From positions 434,001-498,000 of the forward strand of contig NZ_SROX01000002.1 in the NCBI RefSeq assembly GCF_013141915.1: DNA of 64,000 nucleotides, given 5' to 3'. Shown in pieces: positions 18,292-27,974 of this stretch. The notes below the pieces were generated by a model. The model was not told the DNA's origin and searched no databases. It saw nothing but the letters and a program-made list of their open reading frames with translations. The DNA comes from Cupriavidus necator. GTDB lineage: Bacteria > Pseudomonadota > Gammaproteobacteria > Burkholderiales > Burkholderiaceae. A program made the position numbers and the translations under genes. Every line of letters begins with the position of its first letter. The first letter of the stretch is position 1.

Positions 18292-19236
18292 TCAGACCTG
18301 CGGCACGAACTTGAAGTAGTGGTCGACCAGCAGCGCGGCGAACAGCAGCGACAGGTACAGGATCGAGAAGCGGAAGGTGCGTTGCGCCAGCTCGTCCGAA
18401 TAGTTGCGGTACAGCTTCCAGGCGTAGGCCAGGAAGCCCGCGCCCAGCGCCAGCGCGGCCGCCAGGTAGATGTAGCCGCTCATGCCATAGACGAACGGCA
18501 GCAGCGTCGCCGCGATCATGATCAGCGTGTACAGCAGGATATGCAGCAGCGTGTAGCGCTCGCCGTGCGTCACCGGCAGCATTGGCAGGCCGGACTTGGC
18601 GTAGTCGGCGCGGCGGTACAGCGCCAGCGCCCAGAAATGCGGCGGGGTCCAGGTGAAGATGATCAGCACCAGGAACCAGGCCTCGGCCGGCACCTCCCCC
18701 GCCACCGCGGCCCAGCCCAGCGCCGGCGGCATTGCCCCGGACAGCCCGCCGATGACGATGTTCTGCGGCGTCGCCGGCTTGAGCAGGATGGTGTAGACCA
18801 CCGCGTAGCCCAGGAACGTGGCAAAGGTCAGCCACATGGTCAGGTCGTTGGCGTAGACGTGCAGCAGCCACATGCCCGCGCCGCCCAGGATGGCGGAAAA
18901 CACCAGCGTCTGGCGCGTGGTGATCTCGCCGGTGGCGGACGGGCGCCAGGCGGTGCGGCGCATCAGCGCATCGATCTTCTGCTCGACCAGGCAATTGATG
19001 GCAAAGGCCGCGCCGGCCAGCAGCCAGATGCCGGCGGCGCCGCCGATCAGCACCGGCCACGGCACCATGCCAGGCGTGGCGAGGAACATGCCGATGATGG
19101 CGCAGAACACGGCCAGCTGCGTCACGCGCGGCTTGGTCAGGGCGGCATATTGCCGGGCCAGGTGTCGCAAGCGGCTCAACTTGCCCAGGGAATGAGGATG
19201 GGTAGCGGTAACCACGGAAGGGGTCTTGTCTTTCAT
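18292..19236 (-). CDS. ctaB: Protoheme IX farnesyltransferase (heme O synthase)
   Basis: 314 residues of the UbiA prenyltransferase superfamily. [19 protein letters not shown] is the CtaB version of the Asp-rich prenyl diphosphate motif, and YTPPHFW-like [28 protein letters not shown] is the second conserved block. Eight or nine membrane helices are apparent. It farnesylates protoheme IX to heme O, the precursor of heme A in the aa3-type oxidase of this cluster. Its ATG overlaps the ctaA stop by four bases, so translation is coupled. Confidence 0.96.
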   Translation of the reverse strand: MKDKTPSVVTATHPHSLGKLSRLRHLARQYAALTKPRVTQLAVFCAIIGMFLATPGMVPWPVLIGGAAGIWLLAGAAFAINCLVEQKIDALMRRTAWRPSATGEITTRQTLVFSAILGGAGMWLLHVYANDLTMWLTFATFLGYAVVYTILLKPATPQNIVIGGLSGAMPPALGWAAVAGEVPAEAWFLVLIIFTWTPPHFWALALYRRADYAKSGLPMLPVTHGERYTLLHILLYTLIMIAATLLPFVYGMSGYIYLAAALALGAGFLAYAWKLYRNYSDELAQRTFRFSILYLSLLFAALLVDHYFKFVPQV

Positions 19237-20336
19237 GTGGCACGGGCGGCATTCGGCACGGCAGCGGGGGCGCCGACGGCCCGGGTCGTCAGCCCGATAT
19301 TGTAGTGGAGACGGACCAGCAGCAGCAGCAGCACTGCCGCGCCGCCGTTATGCGCGACCGCCGCCACCAGCGGCCAGTCGAACACGATATTGGACATTCC
19401 GGTGGCCAGTTGCAGCACCAGCGTCGCCAGGAGCCAGCCGGCAGTGCGGCTGAGCCCTTCCAGCCGGCGCGCCCGCAGGCCGAACCAAGCCAGGTAGCCC
19501 AGCACGATGACGGCAAAGCCGCGGTGCACCCAGTGGATCGCCACCAGCGCCGCGTGCGGGATGTAGTCGCCGTCCGCGGTCATGCCCAGCTGGCGCCACA
19601 GCGTGAAGCCGTGGCGGAAGTCCATCTCGGGCACCAGCTGCCCATTGCACAGCGGGAAGTCGGTGCAGGCCATCACCGCGTAGTTGGTGCTGACCCAGCC
19701 ACCCAGGAAGATCTGGATCACCAGCAGCAGCAGTCCGATGCGCACCGGCCAGCGCAGCCGCGCCGCCTGCGGCGCGACCGGGTGCGGCGGGTCGTTGCGC
19801 GAGCCCAGCTGGATCAGCACCGCCAGCAGGCCCATGCCCAGCATCAGGTGGGTGACCACGATGATGGGTTGCAGCTTCAGGGTCACGGTGAAGGCGCCGA
19901 AGGCGCCCTGCAAGCACACCAGCAGCAGCACGCCGGTGGCGAACCAGGGCGACTGCTTCAGCTCGCGCCGCTTGACCCACGCCAGCACCATCAGCGTGAT
20001 GATGAGCACGCCGACGGCCATGGCGAAGTAGCGGTGGATCATCTCGATCCAGGCCTTGGCCAGCGTCACCGGCCCGCTGGGCATGGCGGTCTCGGCCGCG
20101 CGGATCGGCTCCATGGCGGCATGCGGGTTGGAATGCCCGTAGCAACCGGGCCAGTCCGGGCAGCCCAGCCCGGAATCGGTCAGGCGCGTGAAGCTGCCGA
20201 ACATGATCAGGTCCAGCGTCAGGAACGCCGTGATCCAGGCAAGCTTGCGGTACTTGTTGCGGTCGCCCTTCACCAGCACATAGGACAACGGGAACAGCGC
20301 GATCAGGATGCCGATGATGGCCAGTTGCAGCAGCAT
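19233..20336 (-). CDS. ctaA: Heme A synthase (COX15/CtaA)
   Basis: 367 residues with about eight membrane helices. Axial-type histidines occur in [22 protein letters not shown] and [24 protein letters not shown] near the N-terminus and [15 protein letters not shown] are the paired cysteine loops of COX15. It oxidises heme O to heme A in the inner membrane. Downstream ctaB overlaps it by four bases, and an SCO-like gene precedes it by nine. Confidence 0.95.
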   Translation of the reverse strand: MLLQLAIIGILIALFPLSYVLVKGDRNKYRKLAWITAFLTLDLIMFGSFTRLTDSGLGCPDWPGCYGHSNPHAAMEPIRAAETAMPSGPVTLAKAWIEMIHRYFAMAVGVLIITLMVLAWVKRRELKQSPWFATGVLLLVCLQGAFGAFTVTLKLQPIIVVTHLMLGMGLLAVLIQLGSRNDPPHPVAPQAARLRWPVRIGLLLLVIQIFLGGWVSTNYAVMACTDFPLCNGQLVPEMDFRHGFTLWRQLGMTADGDYIPHAALVAIHWVHRGFAVIVLGYLAWFGLRARRLEGLSRTAGWLLATLVLQLATGMSNIVFDWPLVAAVAHNGGAAVLLLLLVRLHYNIGLTTRAVGAPAAVPNAARAT

Positions 20337-20345
20337 GGCGTCCCC

Positions 20346-20990
20346 TCAACCGATGCGCGAGACCTTGAGCAGCTTCTTCAGGTCGCCGCTCACCTTCTTG
20401 GGGTCCGGGTCCTGCGGGAAGCGCATCATCAGGTTGCCCAGCGGATCCACCAGGAACAGCGTGTCCTCGGCGCGCTTGCCCGGCTCTGCCGGCAGCCACT
20501 GCTGCGCCGCCTGGCGGTCGATGCGCAGGAAGCGCACGCCGGCGTAGGGCTCGTTGTAGGCGGCGACCACGCGCTCGTCGATCTTGCCGTTGTCGGTGAT
20601 GAGCCACACCGGCACGATGCGCAGGCGGTCCTGCCCCTGTCCGGCGCGGATCTGGCGGATGGTGAACAGCTTCTTCGCGCAGGCTTCGTCGCAGGCGGAC
20701 GGATCGGCGCTGACCAGCAGCCACTTGCCGCGGAACTGCTCCAGCGGCACGGCCTGGCCCTGCTCGTCGGTGACGCGCACCGGCGGCATCGGCCGCTGCG
20801 GGTCGACCAGCGCCCCATAGTTGGTGGCGCCGCCGCGCGGCTTGATCACGTAGTACGTGAAGTAGGAGGCGATCACCGGCGACGCGCACACCAGCAGCAG
20901 CATCAGCATCTGCAGGCGGCCACGGCGCGTGCGCGCGTCGATGCGGGGCTCCCGGGCCGCGGCGGCCGGAGCGGAGTCTTGCTGTGCCAT
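20346..20990 (-). CDS. SCO-like membrane-anchored thioredoxin-fold protein of unknown role
   Basis: 214 residues with one membrane helix at about 28-47 and a periplasmic thioredoxin-like domain. VSADPSACDEACAKK holds Cys100 and Cys104 in a CxxxC arrangement like SCO proteins. The distal copper-binding His of SCO is missing: the corresponding strand reads DTLFLVDPLGNL. A dithiol/disulfide role towards oxidase or heme-handling partners is thus more likely than copper delivery. It sits between surf1 and ctaA, in the same order in related genomes as I recall. The exact function is unknown. Confidence 0.8.
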   Translation of the reverse strand: MAQQDSAPAAAAREPRIDARTRRGRLQMLMLLLVCASPVIASYFTYYVIKPRGGATNYGALVDPQRPMPPVRVTDEQGQAVPLEQFRGKWLLVSADPSACDEACAKKLFTIRQIRAGQGQDRLRIVPVWLITDNGKIDERVVAAYNEPYAGVRFLRIDRQAAQQWLPAEPGKRAEDTLFLVDPLGNLMMRFPQDPDPKKVSGDLKKLLKVSRIG

Positions 20991-21063
20991 GGAGTACGTC
21001 TGTCCTTTGTCTTCGGCAAGCCCATGCGCCCGTGGCGGGCGCAGAGGCAGTCAATTCATTCGG

Positions 21064-21819
21064 TCACGGTGCGGCCAGCCGCCGCGCGCGGCGCCAGCCC
21101 AGCACGACTACCAGCACCACCGTCAGCGCGGCCAGCCCGAACCACTGGAAGGCATAGCCGTAATGCCGGTCGGCGCCGACGTCGGCAGGCGCCCAGTCGC
21201 GCGCCAGGCCGTCGCCGGTGTCGTTGCGCTGCTCGATCACCAGCGGGTGCAGGGCGAGCCCGGTTTCGGCTGCGTAGGGCGCGATCTCGACGTTCTGGCG
21301 GATCCGGCTGCCGGCGGCCTCCTGGCCCAGGCTATAGACCCGCGGCACGCCAGCCAGTGCCGTGCCCGTGATGGTGACCTCGCCCGCGGGCGTCGGAAAC
21401 GGCGCGATCCGGGTGCGGTCCCGGGCATCGCGCGGCAGCCAGCCGCGCAGCACCAGCACGGCGCGCTGGGCACCGCCCTCGCCCGGCGCCGCGCCGATCA
21501 CCAGCGGCGTCAGCACCAGGAAGCCCGCACGGCTGTCGCCGCTGCGGCCACCGGCGCCGTGGGGGCGATTATCCAGCAATACGGTGCGGGATGCGTCGAA
21601 GCGGCCGCTGACGCGCACCGCGCGGTCGGTCACAACTTGTGACAGCGGCGCGGTCCCCAGTACCACCGGCGGCTGCGCGGCGAGCGCCTGCAGCCGCGCG
21701 GCGCGCGCTTCCTTCTCATGCGCGCGGTTGAGCTGCCAGTTGCCCAGCGCACAGGTCACCGCGATCACCAGCAGCGCGGCGGCCAGCGGCAACGGGCTGG
21801 CAAAGCGGCGCCAGTTCAT
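21064..21819 (-). CDS. SURF1 family cytochrome oxidase assembly protein
   Basis: 251 residues from ATG 21819; the open frame continues to 22095 but enters the divergent neighbour. Two membrane helices flank a periplasmic domain: one at the N-terminus (ASPLPLAAALLVIAVTCALGNWQLNRA, with the SURF1 GxWQ motif) and one near the end (YAFQWFGLAALTVVLVVVLGW, also typical). SURF1 helps insert heme A into subunit I. First gene of the surf1-SCO-like-ctaA-ctaB-SCO run; its promoter must lie in the 93 bp shared with the DUF2909 gene. Confidence 0.92.
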   Translation of the reverse strand: MNWRRFASPLPLAAALLVIAVTCALGNWQLNRAHEKEARAARLQALAAQPPVVLGTAPLSQVVTDRAVRVSGRFDASRTVLLDNRPHGAGGRSGDSRAGFLVLTPLVIGAAPGEGGAQRAVLVLRGWLPRDARDRTRIAPFPTPAGEVTITGTALAGVPRVYSLGQEAAGSRIRQNVEIAPYAAETGLALHPLVIEQRNDTGDGLARDWAPADVGADRHYGYAFQWFGLAALTVVLVVVLGWRRARRLAAP

Positions 21820-21912
21820 CGCCCCCGCCGCGGCACTGCGAAGCGCAGCCCGGTGCGATAATGGCCCTGTGCGCCGCACGTCGCGCCGCGCCTGCCCCCA
21901 TCCCGCCCCGCC

Positions 21913-22122
21913 ATGCGCTTTGTCATCATCATTGCCTTCATCCTGATCATCGCCAGCCTGGCTTCGGCCTTGTTCTTCATGATGCGCGACCGCGGCAAGA
22001 CGCCCAACATGATGCGCTCGCTGATGCTGCGCGTGGGCTTCTCGGTGGCGCTGTTCCTGTTCATCCTGTTTTCGAGCTGGATGGGCTGGATCCACAGCAC
22101 GGGCATCCGCATGGCGCCCTGA
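21913..22122 (+). CDS. DUF2909 twin-transmembrane protein
   Basis: 69 residues, almost entirely two membrane helices (about 2-25 and 41-62) joined by a short basic loop RDRGKTPNMMRSLMLR. Small proteins of this family sit beside surf1 and ctaE in Betaproteobacteria and are presumed oxidase-related, without a tested function. It is the only plus-strand gene in the oxidase cluster, divergent from surf1 and convergent with ctaE. Confidence 0.85.
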   Translation: MRFVIIIAFILIIASLASALFFMMRDRGKTPNMMRSLMLRVGFSVALFLFILFSSWMGWIHSTGIRMAP

Positions 22123-22155
22123 CGCGGCCCCACCTGGGCCTGGCCCGCAAAAGAC

Positions 22156-22190
22156 AAACGCCGCAGGCTGCCATGGCCCCTGCGGCGTTT
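22156..22190. terminator. Bidirectional terminator between DUF2909 gene and ctaE
   Basis: AAACGCCGCAGG and CCTGCGGCGTTT form a perfect 12-bp stem around an 11-base loop, with A/T ends suitable for both strands. Confidence 0.88.
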
Positions 22191-22254
22191 CTCTTTTGCG
22201 TTGGCGCCGGTGGCCCCGGTGTTCCGAGGGGGCCGCCGGCCGGTACGGCAGCGC

Positions 22255-23115
22255 TTACAGCCAGTACACCACGATGTAGAGGAACAGCCACACCACGTCG
22301 ACGAAGTGCCAGTACCAGGCGGCGCCTTCGAAGGCGAAATGGTGCTCGGGCGTGAAGTGGCCCTTCAGCACGCGGATCAGCACCACCGTCAGCATGATCG
22401 CGCCCATGGTCACGTGGAAACCGTGGAAGCCGGTCAGCAGGAAGAAGGTCGAACCGTAGATGCCGGAGCTCAGCTTCAGGTTCAGCTCCGAATAGGCGTG
22501 CATGTACTCGTACACCTGGAAGCACATGAAGATCGCGCCCAGCAGGATGGTCAGCACCAGGCCCTGGATCAGCTGGCTGCGCTTGCCGGCCAGCAGCGCA
22601 TGGTGCGCCCAGGTCAGCGTCACGCCCGACATCAGCAGCAGCGCGGTGTTGATGGTCGGGATCGGCCAGGGGCCCATGGTCTGGAAGGTTTCCACCACGC
22701 CGGCCGGGCCGGTGTTGGGCCATACCGCGGCAAAGTCGGGCCACAGGATCTTGTTGTTCAGGTCGCCCAGCCACGGCATGGCGATGGCGCGCGCGTAGAA
22801 CAGCGCGCCGAAGAACGCGGCGAAGAACATCACCTCGGAGAAGATGAACCAGCCCATCGACCAGCGGAACGACAGGTCGATGTTCTTGCCGTACATGCCG
22901 CCCTCGGACTCGCTGATGGCGTCGCCAAACCAGCTCTTGAGCACGAACAGGAACCACAGCAGGCCGAAGCCGCACAGGTACGGCGCCCAGGGCTGCCCGT
23001 TTACCCAACCGGCGGCGCCCGCGCCCGTCATCAGCAGGCCGAAGCTTGCCGTGATCGGGTGGCGCGACGGGCCCGGTACGAAGTAGTACGGAGCGTTTGC
23101 GCGATTCGCACTCAT
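22255..23115 (-). CDS. ctaE: Cytochrome c oxidase subunit III
   Basis: 286 residues with seven membrane helices. YYFVPGPSRHPI opens the protein; EVMFFAAFFGALFYAR (helix III with the conserved Glu), WAHHALLAG and TGFHGFHVTMGAIML are subunit III hallmarks; it ends with AAWYWHFVDVVWLFLYIVVYWL. It stabilises the subunit I/II core of the aa3 oxidase. It lies 145 bp downstream of the DUF2970 gene, a larger gap than elsewhere in the cluster. Confidence 0.97.
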   Translation of the reverse strand: MSANRANAPYYFVPGPSRHPITASFGLLMTGAGAAGWVNGQPWAPYLCGFGLLWFLFVLKSWFGDAISESEGGMYGKNIDLSFRWSMGWFIFSEVMFFAAFFGALFYARAIAMPWLGDLNNKILWPDFAAVWPNTGPAGVVETFQTMGPWPIPTINTALLLMSGVTLTWAHHALLAGKRSQLIQGLVLTILLGAIFMCFQVYEYMHAYSELNLKLSSGIYGSTFFLLTGFHGFHVTMGAIMLTVVLIRVLKGHFTPEHHFAFEGAAWYWHFVDVVWLFLYIVVYWL

Positions 23116-23260
23116 TCTTTTATCTCCAGCTCAGAGTCTTTGATTCAGTATTCGTTGTCCCCGCCTTGGCACTGCAGGCCACCCGCCTCCTCTGGGCCGG
23201 CCCCGCCGCCGCGGTTGCTTTGTTCTGCGACTGCTTTTGTTGTCTACCCTTCCTGCCTTG

Positions 23261-23485
23261 CTACGCTGCCGCCTGGCTCACCACCATGCGTACGATCACC
23301 ACCAGGACCGCGATGAACACGGCCGCTGCGATCAGCCCGGCGATCACCACGTGCACCGGGTTAAGCCGGGCCATGTCGCGCTCGTGCTCGGCGCCCTTGC
23401 GCAGCCCGATGAACGACCACAGCACCGCGCGCATGGTCTGCGCAAACGACATCTTGCGCCTGACCGCGTCCTTCATCTCATCCAT
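23261..23485 (-). CDS. DUF2970 small membrane protein
   Basis: 74 residues: an amphipathic N-terminal half with FAQTMRAVLWSFIGLRKG and RDMARLNP, the DUF2970 signature, then one C-terminal membrane helix (VVIAGLIAAAVFIAVLVVIVRMV). Found between ctaG and ctaE in Betaproteobacteria; probably an oxidase assembly or accessory peptide, function untested. 38 bp after ctaG. Confidence 0.85.
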   Translation of the reverse strand: MDEMKDAVRRKMSFAQTMRAVLWSFIGLRKGAEHERDMARLNPVHVVIAGLIAAAVFIAVLVVIVRMVVSQAAA

Positions 23486-23523
23486 CGCCCGTCCTCCGCC
23501 TCGCTGGCCTCTCGCCGGCCGCT

Positions 23524-24135
23524 TCAGATGCCCTTGCCGGCCGGGGCCGGCTGCGGCGCCAGCTGGCCTTCGGGCGCCTGCGCCACCGGTGCGCCCACCT
23601 CGAAGAAGGTGTACGACAACGTAATGCTCTTCACATCCTTGGGCAGCGCGGGATCGATCACGAACACCACCGGCATCTCGCGCGCCTCATTCGCCTTGAG
23701 CGTCTGCTGCTTGAAGCAGAAGCACTCCAGCTTCATGAAATACTGGGTCGCCTGCTTGGGCGCGTAGCTCGGGATGGCCTGCGCCGAGATATCGCGCGGC
23801 TGCCCGTTGGCCACCTCGTAGACGATCGTCGCCATCTCGCCGGGATGCACTTCCATGCTGTGCTTCACCGGCCGGAAGGCGAAGGGCCCGCGCGCGTTGG
23901 AGTCGAACTCCACCGTGATGGTGCGGCTCTTGTCGATCTGCGTATTCTTCACCGCGCCATGCAGCTCGCGCGTGGTGATGACGTTGATGCCGGTAATCTC
24001 GCAAATCTTCTTGTACAGCGGCACCAGCGCGTAGCCGAAGCCGAACATCACGGCCACGATCACGACCAGGCGCAGCATCATGCCACGGTTGAACCGCTTG
24101 TCCGCTTCCCTGCCCGACTGCTGGTCGATGCTCAT
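23524..24135 (-). CDS. ctaG: Cytochrome c oxidase assembly protein CtaG/Cox11
   Basis: 203 residues: a cytoplasmic tail, one membrane helix (about 20-40) and a periplasmic beta domain. Copper-binding cysteines appear in LECFCFKQQTL, and MPVVFVIDP and ITLSYTFFEV complete the family signature. Cox11 proteins deliver copper to the CuB site of subunit I. It follows the 43-residue membrane peptide gene by 17 bp. Confidence 0.96.
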   Translation of the reverse strand: MSIDQQSGREADKRFNRGMMLRLVVIVAVMFGFGYALVPLYKKICEITGINVITTRELHGAVKNTQIDKSRTITVEFDSNARGPFAFRPVKHSMEVHPGEMATIVYEVANGQPRDISAQAIPSYAPKQATQYFMKLECFCFKQQTLKANEAREMPVVFVIDPALPKDVKSITLSYTFFEVGAPVAQAPEGQLAPQPAPAGKGI

Positions 24136-24152
24136 TTCGCTACCCTGCCACC

Positions 24153-24284
24153 TCAGCCAAGAAACATCATCTTGGCGAAGAACCCCAGAAAGAAGACCGC
24201 CACGATCGACAGCAGGATCAGGCCAAGGCGGCGGTTGGCGGCCTTCTGGTCCTGGCGTGACGGGCTTTTGTCTGGAGACTGCAT
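24153..24284 (-). CDS. Cytochrome oxidase small assembly protein
   Basis: A 43-residue peptide: basic N-terminus MQSPDKSPSRQDQKAANRR, then one membrane helix (LGLILLSIVAVFFLGFFAKM) and a short MFLG tail. Similar tiny ORFs occur between ctaD and ctaG in many Burkholderiales. Position and topology suggest a role in oxidase assembly; this is inference. Its stop is 17 bp before ctaG, consistent with coupled expression. Confidence 0.75.
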   Translation of the reverse strand: MQSPDKSPSRQDQKAANRRLGLILLSIVAVFFLGFFAKMMFLG

Positions 24285-24358
24285 AGCTGCTTCGGTTTCC
24301 TGCCGGCGCGGGGGCGGGCGCTGCCGCCCCCGCGCCGCCTGGTTACGCGGGTACCGCC

Positions 24359-25966
24359 TCAGCGGACCTGCGGGGGAACTTCAAAGGTGTGGAACGGCGC
24401 CGGCGACGGCACGGTCCACTCCAGGCCCTCGGCGCCATCCCAGGGCTTGTCCGTGGCCTGCTGGCCGCCGCGGTACGACGGCAGCACCACGAAGAAGAAG
24501 AAATACACCTGCATCAGGCCGAAGCCGAGCGCACCGATTGACGCGATCGCGTTGAAGTCGGCGAACTGGGTCGGGTAGTCGGCATAGCGTCGCGGCATGC
24601 CGGCCAGGCCCAGGAAGTGCATCGGGAAGAAGGTCACGTTGAAGAAGATCAGCGAACCCCAGAAGTGGATCTGGCCGCGGGTTTCGTTGTACATGAAACC
24701 GCTCCACTTCGGACCCCAGTAGTAGAAGCCCGCGAACAGCGCGAACAGCGAGCCGGCCACCAGCACATAGTGGAAGTGCGCGACGATGAAGTAGGTGTCC
24801 TGCAGCTGGATGTCGATCGGGGCCACCGCCGGCATCAGGCCGGTGAAGCCGCCGATGGTGAACACGAAGATAAAGCCGATCGCGAACAGCATCGGGGTCT
24901 CGAAGGTCATCGAGCCGCGCCACATGGTGGCGATCCAGTTGAAGATCTTCACGGCCGTGGGCACCGCGATCAGCATGGTCGCGTACATGAAGAACAGCTG
25001 GCCGGTCACCGGCATGCCGGTCGTGAACATGTGGTGGGCCCACACGATGAACGACAGGATGGCGATCGAAGCGGTGGCGTACACCATCGAGCTGTAGCCG
25101 AACAGGCGCTTGCGCGCGAACGCCGGCACCACGTGCGAAATGATCCCGAAGGCCGGCAGGATCATGATGTAGACCTCGGGGTGGCCGAAGAACCAGAAGA
25201 TATGCTGGTACATCACCGGGTCGCCGCCGCCGGCAGCCGAGAAGAAGCTGGTGCCGAAGTGGCGGTCGGTCAGCACCATGGTGATGGCGCCGGCCAGCAC
25301 GGGCATCACGGCGATCAGCAGGTAGGCGGTGATCAGCCAGGTCCAGCAGAACATCGGCATCTTCATCAGCGTCATGCCGGGGGCACGCATGTTGAGGATG
25401 GTGACGATGATGTTGATCGAGCCCATGATCGACGACGCGCCCATGATGTGCATGGCGAAGATGGCCATGTCCATGCCCGGGCCCATCTGCACCGACAGCG
25501 GCGCGTACAGGGTCCAGCCGGCGGCGGTGGCGCCGCCCGGGGCGAAGAACGAACCGGCCAGCAGCAGCGCGGCCGGCGGCATCAGCCAGAAGCTGAAGTT
25601 GTTCATGCGCGCGAACGCCATGTCGGACGCGCCGATCTGCAGCGGGATCATCCAGTTGGCGAAGCCGACGAAGGCCGGCATGATCGCGCCAAACACCATC
25701 ACCAGGCCGTGCATGGTGGTGAACTGGTTGAACAGCTCGGGGCGGAAGAACTGCAGGCCCGGCTCGAACAGCTCCAGGCGGATCAGCAGTGCCAGCACGC
25801 CGCCCGACAGCAGCATGATGAACGAGAACAGCAGGTACAGCGTACCGATGTCCTTGTGGTTGGTGGCGAACAGCCAGCGGCGCCAGCCATGCGGGTGATC
25901 GTGCGCGTGGTCGTCATGCGCGTGATCGTGCGGATGGGCGAGCGCGTCCGGGGTAGCAGTACTCAT
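24359..25966 (-). CDS. ctaD: Cytochrome c oxidase subunit I
   Basis: 535 residues with twelve membrane helices. The His-rich N-terminal tail (HPHDHAHDDHAHDHPH) precedes the core. Heme and CuB ligands are in MHGLVMVFG, FWFFGHPEVYIMILP (with the Tyr cross-linked to His), AHHMFTTG and VAHFHYVLVAG. HPEV gives the K-channel Glu of A-type oxidases. It reduces oxygen to water and pumps protons. 38 bp downstream of ctaC. Confidence 0.98.
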   Translation of the reverse strand: MSTATPDALAHPHDHAHDDHAHDHPHGWRRWLFATNHKDIGTLYLLFSFIMLLSGGVLALLIRLELFEPGLQFFRPELFNQFTTMHGLVMVFGAIMPAFVGFANWMIPLQIGASDMAFARMNNFSFWLMPPAALLLAGSFFAPGGATAAGWTLYAPLSVQMGPGMDMAIFAMHIMGASSIMGSINIIVTILNMRAPGMTLMKMPMFCWTWLITAYLLIAVMPVLAGAITMVLTDRHFGTSFFSAAGGGDPVMYQHIFWFFGHPEVYIMILPAFGIISHVVPAFARKRLFGYSSMVYATASIAILSFIVWAHHMFTTGMPVTGQLFFMYATMLIAVPTAVKIFNWIATMWRGSMTFETPMLFAIGFIFVFTIGGFTGLMPAVAPIDIQLQDTYFIVAHFHYVLVAGSLFALFAGFYYWGPKWSGFMYNETRGQIHFWGSLIFFNVTFFPMHFLGLAGMPRRYADYPTQFADFNAIASIGALGFGLMQVYFFFFVVLPSYRGGQQATDKPWDGAEGLEWTVPSPAPFHTFEVPPQVR

Positions 25967-26004
25967 CGCAAATGCTCCTCTAATCCTGTTCTGTCTTCAG
26001 CGGG

Positions 26005-27267
26005 TCAGCCCGCGACGCGGTTGCCCGCGAGACTGGCCTGCTTGTCAGCCTTGTCGGCGGGCTTGGCGTCGGCCTTCGGCGCTTCGCCGCCTGCCGCGCC
26101 GCCGCCTTCGGGGAACTTGCCGGCGCGAGCGCCAACGAAGTCGCCCGGCTGGATCACTTCACCGGTCTTGTTGCTCCAGGCGTTGCGCGTATAGGTCATG
26201 ACCGTGGCCAGCTCGGTGTCCGACAGCTGCTTCCACGACGGCATGCCGCCCTTGCCTTCCAGCAGGATGTGCATCTGGCCGGCCTTCGGGCCATTGACCA
26301 CCTTGGAGCCGTCCAGCGCCGGGAAGGCGCCGCCACCCTTGCCGTTGGGCTGATGGCAGACCGCGCAGTTGGCCGCGTAGATCTTCTCGCCACGCACCTT
26401 GGCTTCATCCAGGGTCCAGGTCTTGTTGGGATCGTCGGCCTTGGCCGCCAGCTCCTTCTTCTTGCCGTCGACCCACTTGGTGTAGTCGGCGTCGGAAACC
26501 ACGCGCACCACGATCGGCATGAAGGCGTGTTCCTTGCCGCACAGCTCGGCGCACTGGCCGCGGTACACGCCGATCTTCTCGGCCTTGAACCAGGTGTCGC
26601 GCACGAAGCCGGGAATCGCATCCTGCTTGACGCCGAAGGCCGGGATCATCCAGGCGTGGATCACGTCGTTGGCGGTGGTGACGATGCGGATCTTCTTGTT
26701 GACGGGCACCACCAGCTCGTTGTCCACCTCCATCAGGTAGGTGTTCGACTTGGCCTGCTCGTTGTTGATCTGCTCGCGCGGGGTGGTCAGGGTCGATACG
26801 AACGAGATGCCCTCGCCTTCGCCCTTCAGGTAGTCATAGCCCCACTTCCACTGGTAGCCGGTGGCCTTGATGGTGACGTCCGAATTGGTGGTGTCCTTCA
26901 TCGCGACCACGGTCTTGGTGGCCGGCAGCGCCATCGCGATCACGATCAGGAACGGCACGATGGTCCAGACCACCTCGACGGTGATGCTCTCGTGGAAGGA
27001 GGCCGGCTTGGCGCCCTTGGCCTTGCGGTGCGTGAAGATGGAATAGAACATCACGCTGAACACCGCGATGAAGATCACCGTGCAGATGATCAGCATCATC
27101 CAGTTCAGCCAGTGAATCTGTTCGGCGATCTTGGTAACCGGCTCGGTCAGGTTGAGCTGGCGCACGGCGGGGCCGCCCGGCATGTCGCTGACCGCGGATG
27201 CCGCCTGGCTGGCAAGCAGGGACGCGCCGGCCAGACAAACTGCGGATGCCTTCTTCCACATTTTCAT
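26005..27267 (-). CDS. ctaC: Cytochrome c oxidase subunit II with fused cytochrome c domain
   Basis: 420 residues: signal peptide, two membrane helices, the cupredoxin CuA domain with GQCAELCGKEHAFM near residue 240, then a cytochrome c domain with CAVCH (Cys301, Cys304, His305) and GMPSWKQL supplying the Met ligand. A Lys/Ala/Asp tail rich in charges ends the protein. The fusion makes this a caa3-type oxidase, which takes electrons through its own heme c. First structural gene of the cluster. Confidence 0.97.
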   Translation of the reverse strand: MKMWKKASAVCLAGASLLASQAASAVSDMPGGPAVRQLNLTEPVTKIAEQIHWLNWMMLIICTVIFIAVFSVMFYSIFTHRKAKGAKPASFHESITVEVVWTIVPFLIVIAMALPATKTVVAMKDTTNSDVTIKATGYQWKWGYDYLKGEGEGISFVSTLTTPREQINNEQAKSNTYLMEVDNELVVPVNKKIRIVTTANDVIHAWMIPAFGVKQDAIPGFVRDTWFKAEKIGVYRGQCAELCGKEHAFMPIVVRVVSDADYTKWVDGKKKELAAKADDPNKTWTLDEAKVRGEKIYAANCAVCHQPNGKGGGAFPALDGSKVVNGPKAGQMHILLEGKGGMPSWKQLSDTELATVMTYTRNAWSNKTGEVIQPGDFVGARAGKFPEGGGAAGGEAPKADAKPADKADKQASLAGNRVAG

Positions 27268-27325
27268 TTGTTATCTACCCAATTTACAGATTCAAATCTG
27301 TCCCCGCCGCCGCTCCCGCCGCCTC

Positions 27326-27835
27326 TCAGAGGCGGCGCAAGGCCGCTGCGAGCTCCTGCGCGAACTTGCGTCGCCGGTACGGGTCCACGTAATACCCCAC
27401 CTGTACCGCACGCTTGCCCGAGCGCAGCGTCACCAGCGCGCGGAACGATTCACCCAGTTCGATCCGCACCCAGCACGGATTGAATTCCTGGCGCGTCACC
27501 CGCCCGGCGCTGGCTGTCTCCACGACCAGCGTGCCGTCGGTGATGCTGACGCGCTCATAGTCCGTCGCATGGCGCGCATACACAAGCAGGGCAATGCCCA
27601 GCCCGATCAACTCGATGCTGGCAAACGGCAGCACGAGCCACGACCCTTGCCAGGCGAAAAACAACGCGATGGCAAGCGAAACCGTGAGGATCGAGAGGTA
27701 AAACCAGCCGACCTGGCGTGGACTCAGCGAACAATTGCGCTTCATCAGCCAGTCGTGGGGCGAGGAAAGAGGTCCGTCGAGATTTCCGCCGGAGTCACCA
27801 CCTGCCGTCTGGAATGCGATACCCAAGTCTTGCAT
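27326..27835 (-). CDS. DUF2244 membrane protein
   Basis: 169 residues from ATG 27835. NCSLSPRQVGWFYLSILTVSLAIALFFA begins the conserved part with two membrane helices close together, followed by a cytoplasmic domain with YERVSITDGTLVVE and KRAVQVGYYVDPYRRRKFAQEL. Function unknown. It lies 58 bp upstream of ctaC on the same strand and directly behind a consensus sigma-70 promoter, so it probably heads the oxidase operon. MKRN at 27745 is an alternative start. Confidence 0.8.
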   Translation of the reverse strand: MQDLGIAFQTAGGDSGGNLDGPLSSPHDWLMKRNCSLSPRQVGWFYLSILTVSLAIALFFAWQGSWLVLPFASIELIGLGIALLVYARHATDYERVSITDGTLVVETASAGRVTRQEFNPCWVRIELGESFRALVTLRSGKRAVQVGYYVDPYRRRKFAQELAAALRRL

Positions 27836-27945
27836 CGCCAACCACTCTGCATCGGATGCACACCCGGGACGATGGCGTCCGGACCGCACAGTGCGTGCAA
27901 ACCAGGACGTTCTTGTGCCAGGGGACCACTGCGACAAACTGGCGC

Positions 27946-27974
27946 ATTATAGGGCGCTTCCCATACACGGACAA
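27946..27974 (-). promoter_or_regulatory. Sigma-70 promoter of the DUF2244-ctaCD operon
   Basis: On the minus strand, TTGTCC (27969-27974), a 17-base spacer and a perfect TATAAT (27946-27951). Transcription would start near 27939, about 104 bases before the DUF2244 gene. Confidence 0.75.
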
